Shown here one piece after another: positions 15,981-24,526 of a stretch of 44,032 bases of DNA; positions within the stretch are counted from its first letter, which is position 1; each line of letters opens with the position of its first letter. This stretch comes from Neobacillus rhizophilus. Lineage in GTDB: Bacteria; Bacillota; Bacilli; Bacillales; Cytobacillaceae. The translations under genes were made by a program, and so were the position numbers. The DNA lies in the NCBI RefSeq assembly GCF_018343535.1, contig NZ_JAGYPF010000004.1, positions 1 through 44,032 of the forward strand. Reading direction: 5' to 3'. The notes beneath the pieces are model-generated. The model ran no database searches, had not been told where the DNA came from, and saw nothing but the letters and a program-made list of their open reading frames with translations.

Positions 15981-16997
15981 ATGTCAAACCTTTTGAACAG
16001 AAAAATTTTATTGGCAAGCAGGCCAGTAGGAATGCCAGATGAAAGTAATTTTGAATTTATTGAGGAGAATGTTCCAGAACTTCAGGATGGTGAAGTATTG
16101 ATTCGTTCTCTGTATTTGTCTGTAGACCCTTATATGAGGGGCCGGATGTCGGCTGCCAAATCTTATGCCAAGCCATATGAAGTCGGTCAGCCATTTAAAG
16201 GTGGGGTAGTTGGAAAAGTAGTCGAATCGAAAAATTCTCGGTTTGAAGCGGGCCAGTATGTAGACGGACTACTTGAATGGGCTGAATATAACGTTTCTGA
16301 TGGAAGCGGCCTTCGCAGACTTAATCCAGAAATGGCACCTGTGACCACGGCACTTCATGTGCTCGGAATGCCTGGCTTGACCGCATATTTTGGATTGCTA
16401 TACATAGGGGAGCCGAAGGAAGGGGAAACGGTTGTCGTTTCAGGTGCATCTGGAGCGGTCGGCACTGTTGTTGGTCAAATCGCTAAACTGAAAGGCTGCC
16501 GGGTTGTCGGGATTGCCGGCGGCGATGATAAATGCGCTTATTTGACTGAGGAACTAGGTTTTGATGCGGCAATTAACTACAAAGCAGAGGAGAACCTGCG
16601 TAAAGCATTGAAAGAAGCCTGTCCTAACGGTGTTGATGTTTATTTCGACAATGTTGGCGGTCATGTAAGCGATGCGGTGATGTCCTTAATTAATTTCCAG
16701 TCCAGGACTGCTATTTGCGGACAAATCTCCCAGTATAATGCGGATAAACCGCCTGTCGGTCCAAGGGTTGCCGGTCAGCTGTTGACAACCAGTTCCTTGA
16801 TGAAAGGCTTTATTGTTTCTGACTATGCACAGCACAACAAGGAATGCTTAGCACAGCTAGCCCAGTGGGTAAGGGAAGGAAAAATCAAATACCGCGAAAC
16901 CATCGTTGAAGGCTTTGACAACACCATCGATGCCTTCCTAGGACTTTTCCGCGGTGACAACATTGGTAAACAGCTGGTGAAAGTAGCGGAGGAATAA
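15981..16997 (+). CDS. NADP-dependent oxidoreductase (CurA/LTB4 12-hydroxydehydrogenase-like)
   Basis: A 338-residue zinc-free MDR enzyme of the alkenal/one oxidoreductase branch, matching B. subtilis YfmJ in length and layout. Diagnostic are YLSVDPYMRGRM near the N-terminus, TAYFGLLYIGEPKEGETVVV, the nucleotide motif SGASGAVGTVVGQIAK and YFDNVGGHVSDAV. These enzymes reduce the double bond of alpha,beta-unsaturated ketones and aldehydes with NADPH, which suggests carbonyl detoxification. RBS ACAGGGAGTGG before ATG 15981. It is followed by its own terminator. Confidence 0.9.
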   Translation: MSNLLNRKILLASRPVGMPDESNFEFIEENVPELQDGEVLIRSLYLSVDPYMRGRMSAAKSYAKPYEVGQPFKGGVVGKVVESKNSRFEAGQYVDGLLEWAEYNVSDGSGLRRLNPEMAPVTTALHVLGMPGLTAYFGLLYIGEPKEGETVVVSGASGAVGTVVGQIAKLKGCRVVGIAGGDDKCAYLTEELGFDAAINYKAEENLRKALKEACPNGVDVYFDNVGGHVSDAVMSLINFQSRTAICGQISQYNADKPPVGPRVAGQLLTTSSLMKGFIVSDYAQHNKECLAQLAQWVREGKIKYRETIVEGFDNTIDAFLGLFRGDNIGKQLVKVAEE

Positions 16998-17007
16998 TGA
17001 AGAAAAG

Positions 17008-17035
17008 AAGTGTCCCTTTGGGGCACTTTTTGTAT
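17008..17035 (+). terminator. Intrinsic terminator after the CurA-like gene
   Basis: AAGTGTCCC and GGGGCACTT pair around a 3-base loop, with one G-U pair, and run into T. Confidence 0.82.
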
Positions 17036-17154
17036 TTTGCCCTGAGCGAGAGTGTATTAGAGGTAAAAAACAAGTTGCCTATTTTTCCGAAACTTTATGA
17101 TATAAACAGAAATAGGGTAAAATAAAGGAAATTTTATCTGTGAGGTTACCAGTA

Positions 17155-17823
17155 ATGAACTTGAAGTTTCAGCTAACACGTGCATTCATCCTAAGCGTCA
17201 TCTCCCTTGCGGCCTTTGCTTTGATGGCTACGCTTATCGAGGCTCATAAGATTGTCCAATTTGATAGCACCATAATAAGTTCAGTACAAGGTCTTGAGTC
17301 ACCTGCGTTAACAGCCATCATGAAATTTTTCACCTTCATCGGGTCGACAAAAATAGTGGTGATTCTCAGCCTCCTTATTATCTTCTTTCTCTATAAGGTG
17401 CTGCACCATCGGCTAGAACTGATATTATTCATTGCTGTGATAGCGGGAACCCCGATTATCAATTCAATATTAAAATCAATCTTTCACCGAGCACGGCCCG
17501 AATTCCATCGCTTGATAGAAATCGGCGGCTATAGTTTTCCGAGCGGACATGCGATGAATGCATTTTCTGTATATGGAATACTTGCCTTCCTGCTTTGGAG
17601 ACATATTGCTACCCGAACAGGCCGCATACTGTTAATTATTTTTAGTACCATCATGATTTTGATGATTGGGATCAGTCGTATTTATTTGGGTGTTCATTAC
17701 CCAAGTGATATTATTGGCGGGTATTTTGCAAGTGGATTTTGGATGGCTACAGCCATTTGGTTTTTCCAATGGTATGTAGAAAGGCGGCCACAATTAAAAG
17801 GCAGACAGTTGAAAAGGACGTAA
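17155..17823 (+). CDS. PAP2 family membrane phosphatase
   Basis: A membrane phosphatase of about 222 residues with all three PAP2 motifs: KSIFHRARP, the SFPSGHAMNAF nucleophile-side motif, and SRIYLGVHYPSDIIGGY with the catalytic His. Five to six hydrophobic segments surround them. Relatives dephosphorylate undecaprenyl pyrophosphate (BcrC type) or phosphatidylglycerol phosphate and phosphatidate at the outer face of the membrane. GTG 17140 is an alternative start (AAAGGAA upstream); ATG 17155 has GAGGT at 17142-17146. Monocistronic, with a bidirectional terminator behind it. Confidence 0.88.
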   Translation: MNLKFQLTRAFILSVISLAAFALMATLIEAHKIVQFDSTIISSVQGLESPALTAIMKFFTFIGSTKIVVILSLLIIFFLYKVLHHRLELILFIAVIAGTPIINSILKSIFHRARPEFHRLIEIGGYSFPSGHAMNAFSVYGILAFLLWRHIATRTGRILLIIFSTIMILMIGISRIYLGVHYPSDIIGGYFASGFWMATAIWFFQWYVERRPQLKGRQLKRT

Positions 17824-17853
17824 AAAAACGGGTGGCGCTCCACCCGTTTTTTT
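17823..17853. terminator. Bidirectional terminator between PAP2 and NCS2 genes
   Basis: AAAAACGGGTGG and CCACCCGTTTTT pair around a short loop, with A and T tracts on both sides, between convergent stop codons. Confidence 0.88.
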
Positions 17854-19184
17854 TATGCAACAACCTCAGTCGTTTTGCTCTTTTCCGTCTTTTCCTCAGG
17901 AATCAAAAGGTTCAAAAGAAGTGTCGCCAACGCCCCAACTGTCATGCTAGAAGAAAGGATATAGTTGACCCAGTCAGGTGCGCCCGCTAATGCCTCTTTA
18001 GGCAAGATTGTTACTGCAATGGTTAAAAGGATAGGGATACCGATAATCATCATATTTCGATCGTTGATGATAATTGGCTGAATCACCTTCATGCCATTGG
18101 TCACAATTGCCACGCAGACAATTCCGAAAATTCCATTGATTACTGCTTCAGGGATACAAGTAATTACTGTTGAAAGCTTTGGAACTAGACCAAGGCAGAT
18201 TAGGATTCCGCCGCCCGTCATGATCGCCATTCTGCTTGCTACACCAGTAATTGCCAATAATCCTGCATTAGAAGAATAACCTGTCATCGGTGTGCTGCCA
18301 AACAAGGATCCGATAAAGCAGCCAAGGCCTTCACCAAAGGAAGCACGGTTAAGGCGTTTTTCATCCAATTCCTGTCCAGTAACAGTGGATACTACAAACC
18401 AAGTTCCAGTTGTTTCAATTAGAATAATGAAATAAACAAAAGCAACAGTAATAATAGCGCTAAGATCAAAGACTGGCTTTCCAAACGGGAAAAAGGAAGG
18501 GAGTGAGAACCATGCTGCTTCCTTCACCGGTGAAAAATCTACCTGCCCAAAAATGGCGGCAGCAATCGTACCAATAGCGATTGCTAGTAAAACGGAAACG
18601 AGACGGAAAAAGGTTCCAAATCCGTGCATTTTACGACCCAATAGCATGCAAATGACAAGTACCCCTGCTGAAATCGCTGCAATTAGAATGTTCGTGCCAA
18701 TTTTTCCTTCGGCATGATAGATGCTGTTCATTCCCACTGGCATTAACGAAATCCCAACAATGATGATTACCGTTCCCCCTACAAGCGGCGGAATAAATTT
18801 TTTCACGGCTTTCGCAAACCATTTTAGTGGATAACCGAGAAGGGAAATAAGGATGGCACCGGGAATCAAACTTCCGGCAATGGCCCCTAATCCAAGCTTT
18901 CCGCCAATCGCAGCGATGGCGCCGATCGGAACATAAGAAGGTCCTTGGACGACAGGAAGCTTAATCCCGAAGCCTGTTTGGACGATGGTCGCTAATCCTG
19001 TTGCCAGGAAACACATTTGGATAAAGAAGGATGTGTTTTCCGTACTTAGTGAAAGTAATCCTGCGATAATGATTGGCGCAATATATAAATCCATCGCCAA
19101 TACGTGCTGCATCCCTAAAATAAGGGCTTTGCCAAAACTTATTTTCTCATCTACACCCACAATAATATTATTCTGTTTTTCCAA
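17853..19184 (-). CDS. Nucleobase:cation symporter-2 (purine/uracil permease family)
   Basis: A 443-residue polytopic permease of the NCS2/NAT family. It has the family patterns QGPSYVPIGAIAAIGG, GGTVIIIVGISLMPVG and GYSSNAGLLAITGVASR, the last matching the N-x-G-x4-T signature with Ser in the position usually held by Q, E or P. This favours a xanthine, urate or other purine proton symporter over a uracil carrier, but the substrate is not proven. TTG at 19182-19184 on the minus strand follows GAGGGGGAT; the frame extends further upstream without a better start. A pair of inverted CGAAC boxes frames its promoter region, which suggests PurR control. Confidence 0.87.
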   Translation of the reverse strand: MEKQNNIIVGVDEKISFGKALILGMQHVLAMDLYIAPIIIAGLLSLSTENTSFFIQMCFLATGLATIVQTGFGIKLPVVQGPSYVPIGAIAAIGGKLGLGAIAGSLIPGAILISLLGYPLKWFAKAVKKFIPPLVGGTVIIIVGISLMPVGMNSIYHAEGKIGTNILIAAISAGVLVICMLLGRKMHGFGTFFRLVSVLLAIAIGTIAAAIFGQVDFSPVKEAAWFSLPSFFPFGKPVFDLSAIITVAFVYFIILIETTGTWFVVSTVTGQELDEKRLNRASFGEGLGCFIGSLFGSTPMTGYSSNAGLLAITGVASRMAIMTGGGILICLGLVPKLSTVITCIPEAVINGIFGIVCVAIVTNGMKVIQPIIINDRNMMIIGIPILLTIAVTILPKEALAGAPDWVNYILSSSMTVGALATLLLNLLIPEEKTEKSKTTEVVA

Positions 19185-19198
19185 GGATAAATCCCCCT

Positions 19199-19271
19199 CG
19201 TTCGTATTCAAAGGTATTTTCAAGTTGATTATAATGGATAGTTCACAAATTGTACACAATAAATACGAACG
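19199..19271 (-). promoter_or_regulatory. Inverted PurBox-like pair upstream of the NCS2 permease
   Basis: CGTTCGTATT (19199-19208) and AATACGAACG (19262-19271) are perfect inverted copies carrying the CGAA core of Bacillus PurR boxes. A TATAAT-like hexamer for the minus strand lies between them. The spacing, about 53 bases, is wider than in classical PurR sites, so the call is tentative. Confidence 0.45.
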
Positions 19272-19307
19272 TTTTTTAAAGTAATGAAATTTTTATTCGT
19301 GTTTTGG

Positions 19308-19336
19308 TTGACCTTTTTGTTTGGAGTTTATAGAAT
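19308..19336 (+). promoter_or_regulatory. Sigma-A promoter of the Rieske oxygenase gene
   Basis: TTGACC (19308-19313), a 17-base spacer, TAGAAT (19331-19336). The start codon lies 33 bases downstream. Confidence 0.7.
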
Positions 19337-19369
19337 TAAGGTAAGTTGAAAGACAGGAGGAATATAATT

Positions 19370-20344
19370 TTGGTAACTGATAAGGTATTGCAGGAAGATT
19401 GGCTGGTCGCTTGCCGTTCAAGTGATGTAGGGGAGAAGCCGATTCAAATTATGTTAATGGGCGAACGAATTGCCGTATTTCGGACAAGTGAAGGCGTTCA
19501 TGCATTTAAAGACCTTTGCATCCACAGGGGTGCAGCTCTTTCACTTGGCGAAGTGAAAAATGACTGTCTGGTGTGTCCTTACCATGCATGGGAATATAAT
19601 ACGGGTGGAGAATGTGTTTCCATTCCACAATTGCCGGAAGGTCGTGCTATTCCGAAGAAAGCCAAGGCTATTAAATATGCTTGTATCGAGAAGTATGGAT
19701 TCATTTGGATCAATCTTGCCGATAACACTCCGGAGCTTTTTTCCTACCCGCAAGCGGAGGCAGCAGAATACCGCAATGTTATCTGGGGACCTCAGGAGGT
19801 AGAAGCAAAGCCGCCGCGGATTATTGAAAACTTTTTAGATGTTGGCCATTTGGCAATTGTCCACGAAGGATACTTAGGAGATAACAGCCACCGGGAAATC
19901 GGTGATTACCAGGTGCATTGGGAAGAAAACCGCATCTATTCTGATGAGATTGCTATTTTTCAGCCAGACCCAGATGGTTCAGGTATCCCTAAATATGTAT
20001 ATTACACGTATGAGATTCTCCGACCATTCACAGTACTGTTTACGAAAAAGGATCGAGAAACAAATCAAGAAATGACGATTCTCTTAACCATTCGGCCAGT
20101 GGATGAAAATAAATCTATTGCCTATGGAATTCTTTCTTTTAACTATGACCCAGGTTTATCTGATGAAGAAATCGTCCAGTTCCAAAATTTGATCTTTGCA
20201 CAGGATAAACCAATTGTTGAAAATCAAAAGCCAGAGGAGCTGCCGCTTGATTTGCAAGTGGAGTTGTCACTTGTGTGTGACCGTATGAGCATTGCCTATC
20301 GGCAATATCTAAAGAACCTTGGCGTAGTGCTGGGGACTGCTTAA
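19370..20344 (+). CDS. Rieske-type aromatic ring-hydroxylating oxygenase, alpha subunit-like
   Basis: A 324-residue Rieske non-heme iron oxygenase. The [2Fe-2S] site is CIH (Cys50/His52) and CPYH (Cys69/His72). The mononuclear iron site is ENFLDVGHLAIVHEGYLG, with His160 and His165 and the bridging Asp157. The family uses O2 to hydroxylate or demethylate ring compounds and receives electrons from a ferredoxin reductase. No reductase, ferredoxin or beta subunit is adjacent, so it must borrow redox partners from elsewhere. Start TTG 19370 is set by ACAGGAGGAA at 19353-19362 with 7-base spacing; a TTG at 19346 lacks such a site. Its own promoter and terminator make it a single-gene unit. The substrate is unknown. 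Confidence 0.9.
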   Translation: MVTDKVLQEDWLVACRSSDVGEKPIQIMLMGERIAVFRTSEGVHAFKDLCIHRGAALSLGEVKNDCLVCPYHAWEYNTGGECVSIPQLPEGRAIPKKAKAIKYACIEKYGFIWINLADNTPELFSYPQAEAAEYRNVIWGPQEVEAKPPRIIENFLDVGHLAIVHEGYLGDNSHREIGDYQVHWEENRIYSDEIAIFQPDPDGSGIPKYVYYTYEILRPFTVLFTKKDRETNQEMTILLTIRPVDENKSIAYGILSFNYDPGLSDEEIVQFQNLIFAQDKPIVENQKPEELPLDLQVELSLVCDRMSIAYRQYLKNLGVVLGTA

Positions 20345-20351
20345 GAATAGA

Positions 20352-20394
20352 AAAGGGCTGCCGAACCTTAAGTCATGGTTCGGCAGCCTTTTTC
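20352..20394 (+). terminator. Intrinsic terminator after the Rieske gene
   Basis: A long stem with arms at 20353-20367 (GGGCTGCCGAACC) and 20377-20391 (GGTTCGGCAGCC), followed by TTTTT. Confidence 0.92.
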
Positions 20395-20472
20395 TATTTG
20401 GATGGTGACAAGACCCTGCTTTGAATTGTATAATAATTCACAATAATTAAAATGAGGGTAGAGGTAGCTATC

Positions 20473-21372
20473 ATGAATTCGTTTTTTAAAAATCAGCTAG
20501 AACAATTTCAAGAGAAAAATCAAAATCGTGGCAGACTATTAGTCAGTTGTCCGGATCAACCGGGTATTGTGGCCGCGATTTCGCAATTTTTATATTCACA
20601 CAATGCCAATATTATTGAGTCCAATCAGTATTCTACTAATCCGGAGGGCGGGCGTTTTTTCATCAGAATTGAATTTGAATGCCCCACTTTAAAAGATAAA
20701 GCTCAGGAAATGAAACAGCAATTTGCAGAGATTGCTTCGAAGTTTTCAATGGAATGGAGCTTTAGACCGGTTTTTGAAGTGAAAAGAACGGCGATTTTTG
20801 TGTCAAAGGAATTGCACTGTTTGCTTGAACTCTTATGGGAATGGCAAAGCGGTGATTTGTTGACGGACATCGCTCTTGTCATCAGTAATCATGAAGAGGC
20901 TAGGGATGTGGTCGAAGGACTGAATATTCCGTTTTACTATATTCCTGCCAATAAAGACATTCGTGCGGAGGTTGAGGCCAAGCAACTGCAGCTCCTCAAA
21001 GAACATGACATTGATGTCATCGTGCTGGCCCGCTATATGCAAATTTTGACGCCAAACTTTGTGGCCGCGAATCCGAATAAAATTATCAACATCCACCATT
21101 CGTTCCTGCCAGCCTTTATTGGGGCTCGGCCATATGAACGGGCATATGGCCGCGGTGTAAAATTAATCGGGGCCACCTCCCATTATGTGACCAATGATTT
21201 GGACGAGGGGCCAATTATCGAGCAGGATATTGCCCGGGTTGACCACCGTTCGAATGTTGAGGACCTAAAGAAAATCGGTCGTTCGATCGAGCGGAGTGTT
21301 TTAGCGCGTGCGGTCAAATGGCATTTAGATGACCGGGTTATTGTCCATGAGAATAAGACGATTGTCTTTTAA
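20473..21372 (+). CDS. purU: Formyltetrahydrofolate deformylase
   Basis: A 299-residue PurU, which hydrolyses 10-formyl-tetrahydrofolate to formate and tetrahydrofolate and so balances the one-carbon pool. An N-terminal ACT domain (about 20-100, opening RLLVSCPDQPGIVAAIS) is followed by a formyltransferase domain with ARYMQILTPNF, the catalytic NIHHSFLPAFIGARPY (His208/209) and TNDLDEGPII (Asp244). The length equals that of the Bacillus enzyme. An in-frame ATG at 20452 exists, but GAGGT at 20461-20465 is spaced for ATG 20473. It stands alone between two terminators. Confidence 0.95.
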   Translation: MNSFFKNQLEQFQEKNQNRGRLLVSCPDQPGIVAAISQFLYSHNANIIESNQYSTNPEGGRFFIRIEFECPTLKDKAQEMKQQFAEIASKFSMEWSFRPVFEVKRTAIFVSKELHCLLELLWEWQSGDLLTDIALVISNHEEARDVVEGLNIPFYYIPANKDIRAEVEAKQLQLLKEHDIDVIVLARYMQILTPNFVAANPNKIINIHHSFLPAFIGARPYERAYGRGVKLIGATSHYVTNDLDEGPIIEQDIARVDHRSNVEDLKKIGRSIERSVLARAVKWHLDDRVIVHENKTIVF

Positions 21373-21389
21373 TGCGAAGTTATAATTTT

Positions 21390-21417
21390 AAGCCATCCTG
21401 ATTAGGTGGCTTTTTTG
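21390..21417 (+). terminator. Intrinsic terminator after purU
   Basis: AAGCCATC and GGTGGCTT pair with one G-U pair and run into six T. Confidence 0.82.
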
Positions 21418-21481
21418 CGTTAGTCTGGAAGAATGAAGCTTTCAATTCAGTTCATAATAAGAACGTAAAGGAGTGATTTTC

Positions 21482-21619
21482 ATGGATGAAAAATATAACA
21501 CAAACAATGATGCAACGGTGGAATTAAAGAAGGCACTCAATAAAACCAAACCGCCGCAAAACCGGATGAGCGAAGCGGAGAGAAGAATGAAATATGGCGA
21601 AAAGGGAAATGAAGTTTAA
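21482..21619 (+). CDS. Small hydrophilic protein of unknown function (45 aa)
   Basis: A 45-residue, strongly charged protein beginning MDEKYNTNNDATVELKKAL, with KPPQNRMSEAERRMKYG in its second half. It has no hydrophobic segment or Cys. A near-perfect ribosome binding site (AAGGAGTGA at 21467-21475) supports it as a real gene. A second small gene follows after 35 bases and the pair ends at a terminator, so they are likely co-transcribed. I do not recognise a family. Small charged proteins like these are common in the sporulation or stress regulons of Bacilli, but nothing in the sequence proves that. Confidence 0.65.
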   Translation: MDEKYNTNNDATVELKKALNKTKPPQNRMSEAERRMKYGEKGNEV

Positions 21620-21654
21620 ACTTTCCTGAATCCTATAAAAAATAGAGGTGAAAA

Positions 21655-21801
21655 ATGATGTCAGATAAGAATCCAATTGTGTATTCAGGAAAGGTTTTGG
21701 ATCAAAGAAATACCTTGACTGGTCCAGACGATTCAGGAAAAACAGGTTATCCGAAACCTCCAAAGCATGTATCAATACAGCAGAAGAATAATAACGATTA
21801 G
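21655..21801 (+). CDS. Small hydrophilic protein of unknown function (48 aa)
   Basis: A 48-residue protein beginning MMSDKNPIVYSGKVLDQ, with the Gly/Pro-rich GPDDSGKTGYPKPPK in the middle and a Gln/Asn-rich tail. There is no membrane segment. AGAGGTGA at 21643-21650 is a strong ribosome binding site; ATG 21658 is an equally possible start. It is the second gene of a short unit with the preceding 45-residue protein. The turn-rich sequence suggests an unstructured peptide. No family recognised. Confidence 0.65.
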   Translation: MMSDKNPIVYSGKVLDQRNTLTGPDDSGKTGYPKPPKHVSIQQKNNND

Positions 21802-21810
21802 TTTGAAGGT

Positions 21811-21848
21811 AAAGGGTGTCGGGATGGTTCGGCACCTTTTTCTTTTTG
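21811..21848 (+). terminator. Intrinsic terminator of the small-protein pair
   Basis: AAAGGGTGTCG and CGGCACCTTTT pair with one bulge and one G-U pair, and run into a T-rich tail. Confidence 0.7.
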
Positions 21849-21927
21849 TATAAGCATTTAATTTTTGTTCCTAAACTGTCATTGTTACTATAGTAGTGTA
21901 TCTGTTTAAAGAAAGGACTTATAAATA

Positions 21928-22929
21928 ATGACAAATATTCATATACCAGTTTCCGTATTAAACCTTGCCCCAATTCGGGAAGGACAGGATTCGAAACAAG
22001 CGATTGATGAAATGATAGATTTAGCACAGTCAGTTGAAAAAATGGGATATAAACGCTATTGGATTGCCGAACATCACAATACCCCGACGCTGGTTAGTTC
22101 TGCAACAGCCATTTTAATAAAACATACGTTAGAACATACAAATGAAATTAGCGTGGGCTCAGGCGGGATTATGCTCCCGAATCACTCCCCTTTGGTAGTT
22201 GCTGAACAATTTGGAACAATGGCAACCATTTATCCGGGGCGGGTTGAACTTGGTCTCGGCCGCGCGCCTGGAACAGACATGATGACAGCAAATGCACTAA
22301 GACGTTCGAAAAATGATTCTGTCTTTACGTTTCCTGAAGATGTTAAAGCGTTGCAAACGTATTTTGGACCAGAAGACCAGCAAGGTTATGTGCGGGCATA
22401 TCCTGGAGCAGGAACGAATATCCCTATTTATATTCTTGGTTCCTCGACGGATTCTGCTTATCTTGCTGCAAGTCTGGGTCTGCCTTATGTTTTTGCCTCC
22501 CACTTTGCGCCAAGATTTATGGAGGAGGCGATTTCGATATATCGCAGCCGATTCCAGCCGTCAGAGTATTTGGATAAACCATACATGATGGTTTGTTTAA
22601 ACGTAGTTGCTGCGGAAACGGACGAAGAAGCAAGTTTCTTATCAACTACGATGCGACAATTTTCCCTAAACGTTGTTCGCGGTTCCCGCATGCCATTGCA
22701 GCCACCTGTTGAAAATATGGATCAAATTTGGACTCCAATGGAGAAGGAAATGGTGATGTCCATGTCGAGAATGACGATGTTGGGAAGTAAAGAGGCCGTC
22801 CGGGAGCAATTATCAGCATTCCAGGAAAAATATAATGTGGATGAACTTATGGCAGTGTCTTATATATATGATGTGGAAAAACAAAAACGATCGTATGAGA
22901 TATTGAAGGAAATTGTGGACGGGAAATAG
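21928..22929 (+). CDS. LLM-class flavin-dependent oxidoreductase
   Basis: A 333-residue luciferase-like TIM-barrel protein. Typical are the N-terminal [32 protein letters not shown] (His-Asn at the flavin side), [30 protein letters not shown] and, later, [20 protein letters not shown]. These features match the Bacillus subgroup of F420-independent, FMN-using proteins annotated as luciferase-like monooxygenases (YceB/YhbW type), whose substrates are unknown. RBS AAAGGA. Monocistronic; a terminator lies about 100 bases downstream. Confidence 0.88.
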   Translation: MTNIHIPVSVLNLAPIREGQDSKQAIDEMIDLAQSVEKMGYKRYWIAEHHNTPTLVSSATAILIKHTLEHTNEISVGSGGIMLPNHSPLVVAEQFGTMATIYPGRVELGLGRAPGTDMMTANALRRSKNDSVFTFPEDVKALQTYFGPEDQQGYVRAYPGAGTNIPIYILGSSTDSAYLAASLGLPYVFASHFAPRFMEEAISIYRSRFQPSEYLDKPYMMVCLNVVAAETDEEASFLSTTMRQFSLNVVRGSRMPLQPPVENMDQIWTPMEKEMVMSMSRMTMLGSKEAVREQLSAFQEKYNVDELMAVSYIYDVEKQKRSYEILKEIVDGK

Positions 22930-23028
22930 GTAAATGGAGGGAAGTGTCTTCTTAGAGGGTTCATGAGGACAGAACCAGTCAATAAATTTAGTAACTTGTC
23001 GTCAAAAGCCATTCAGGGAGCCACCTCA

Positions 23029-23070
23029 AAAAAACCGCAAATCTCTTTTGAGATATTTGCGGTTTTTTTA
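23029..23070 (+). terminator. Intrinsic terminator after the LLM gene
   Basis: AAACCGCAAAT and ATTTGCGGTTT form the outer stem with an inner CTC/GAG extension, followed by seven T. Confidence 0.88.
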
Positions 23071-23168
23071 TTATCAAATTTGTGTGAAAATTAAGGTAAA
23101 TGATGTAAATGTAGTAATCGGTTGGATGTAAAAAAGACAAAAGAATTGCGAAAGGGGAATGAATTCTT

Positions 23169-23702
23169 ATGGGAGCAGGAAAGTCAGCTTTATTGGTTAT
23201 CGATGTGCAGTTAGGTCCAATTTGGGGGACCTATAAAAAGGATGAAACGGTTTCCGTGATACAAAAGATGATTGCTAAAGCAGAAAGTGAAAATGTCCCG
23301 ATCGTTTATATTCAGTTTGAAGGTCCGGAGGGAGATTTGTTGGAAAGGGGGACTCAATTTTGGCAGTTTGCTCCCGGTATCACTCCGCGCGAACAGGATA
23401 TCGTAATCCACAAACGGGCGGCGGATTCTTTTTATCAAACGGAATTACAAGAAGAGTTGCAAAATCGAGGTGTGACCAACCTAGTTGTGGTCGGAGTGAG
23501 AACGGAATTCTGCATTGATACGACTTGCCGTGCGGCCATATCACAAGGTTTTGATGTTACATTAGTTGAGGACGGTCATACCACTGTTGACGGATTTTAT
23601 CCTGCCGAGCAAATAATAAATCACCATAATAGTACCCTAAGAGGGGTGAAAACTCCTGAATATCAGATTGCCGTTGTAAAGGCGGATGAGGTTAACTTTT
23701 AA
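23169..23702 (+). CDS. Isochorismatase-family cysteine hydrolase
   Basis: A 177-residue single-domain hydrolase of the isochorismatase-like superfamily. The catalytic triad is visible as Asp12 (LLVIDVQ), Lys82 (HKRAADSF) and Cys115 (RTEFCIDTT), which indicates amidase-type chemistry (nicotinamidase, N-carbamoylsarcosine amidase and relatives) rather than true isochorismate hydrolysis, which lacks the Cys. The substrate cannot be assigned. RBS AAAGGGGA; ATG 23169. It is a single-gene unit; the next terminator is at 23861. Confidence 0.87.
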   Translation: MGAGKSALLVIDVQLGPIWGTYKKDETVSVIQKMIAKAESENVPIVYIQFEGPEGDLLERGTQFWQFAPGITPREQDIVIHKRAADSFYQTELQEELQNRGVTNLVVVGVRTEFCIDTTCRAAISQGFDVTLVEDGHTTVDGFYPAEQIINHHNSTLRGVKTPEYQIAVVKADEVNF

Positions 23703-23860
23703 ATTAATAACTTTTTACGACGAATGTCTCGCTAAACATTACCGATTTTTCTGATTGTAGGGATTGTGGAGATGGGCTTAGGTATTTTGATCATGGCAGA
23801 GGATTCAAATCAATTGTTCCGCCGCCATCATAATCACCATACACATTGAGTGAAGAATGG

Positions 23861-23896
23861 AGGAGTTTTACATTAAAAAATGTAAGATTCCTTTTT
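23861..23896 (+). terminator. Intrinsic terminator
   Basis: AGGAGTTTTACAT and ATGTAAGATTCCT pair with two G-U-type positions around a short A-loop, followed by TTTTT. It lies 160 bases after the cysteine hydrolase stop. Confidence 0.7.
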
Positions 23897-23980
23897 GTCA
23901 TTTTTTGCAGGGGTTTCGAAAATTTTGTTGAAAGGTTAATAAGGATGGTTCATAAAAAATGATAAAGGGGTATTTGCAAA

Positions 23981-24433
23981 ATGGAAAGTTTTTACTTTAA
24001 AGTAAATGGCAGCTGGCATGGAGATCGGAATGGGAAGGGGCATATTCAGACAAACGGTGGTCTGGATATTGCTGTTTCGGCACCGGCGGATATGGAGGGT
24101 CCAGGAATCGGGTCAAATCCAGAGGAGCTGCTTATTTCTTCTTCCAATAATTGTTATATGATTACACTAGGGGCGATGCTGGGGAATCGAAAAATTGAGG
24201 TAGAAAAACTCGAGGTTGTTTCTGAGGGTGTAGTTGACAGGGAGGATGGCAAATTGAAGTTTAAACAAATTATCCATCGCCCAGTTTTTTATATTAATAG
24301 TGCCTCGGGGATCTCCCCAGAAAAATTGCTAGAGATTGCAGTCCGGGCCGAGAAAGCTTGCTTTATTTCGCAGACATTACGGCCAAGTATCGATATTTCA
24401 GTAGAGCCAAATGTTGTTGTTGATGGAAAATAA
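23981..24433 (+). CDS. OsmC/Ohr-family peroxidase-like protein
   Basis: A 150-residue OsmC-family protein. It has both redox cysteines, Cys58 (SSSNNCYMITLG) and Cys127 (AEKACFISQTL), in the spacing typical of the family, and the NPEELL motif just before the first. Family members reduce organic hydroperoxides in the cytoplasm using lipoyl or thiol partners. It is closer to the YhfA/OsmC-like branch than to Ohr by general look, but I cannot separate the groups with certainty. RBS AAAGGGG; ATG 23981. Confidence 0.87.
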   Translation: MESFYFKVNGSWHGDRNGKGHIQTNGGLDIAVSAPADMEGPGIGSNPEELLISSSNNCYMITLGAMLGNRKIEVEKLEVVSEGVVDREDGKLKFKQIIHRPVFYINSASGISPEKLLEIAVRAEKACFISQTLRPSIDISVEPNVVVDGK

Positions 24434-24436
24434 TAC

Positions 24437-24465
24437 TTGACCAAAAAATGAGCTTGTACTAATAT
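24437..24465 (+). promoter_or_regulatory. Sigma-A promoter of the ribonucleotide reductase operon
   Basis: TTGACC (24437-24442), a 17-base spacer, TAATAT (24460-24465), about 60 bases before the cobalamin aptamer. Confidence 0.7.
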
Positions 24466-24526
24466 TGATATTAGTTTTTCTATATATTGTTTTATTTGCA
24501 AAACTAAAAACTATATATTGTGTTAG

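Noticed and set aside
21524..22027. 167-codon minus-strand frame
   Set aside because: It is the complement of two small plus-strand genes, a terminator and the start of the LLM gene, all of which have better start sites and motifs.
23772..23849. 25-residue frame ending in a His-rich tail, just before a terminator
   Set aside because: Too short and without a convincing ribosome binding site (only GTGGAG). It may be the remnant of a small gene, but this cannot be supported.
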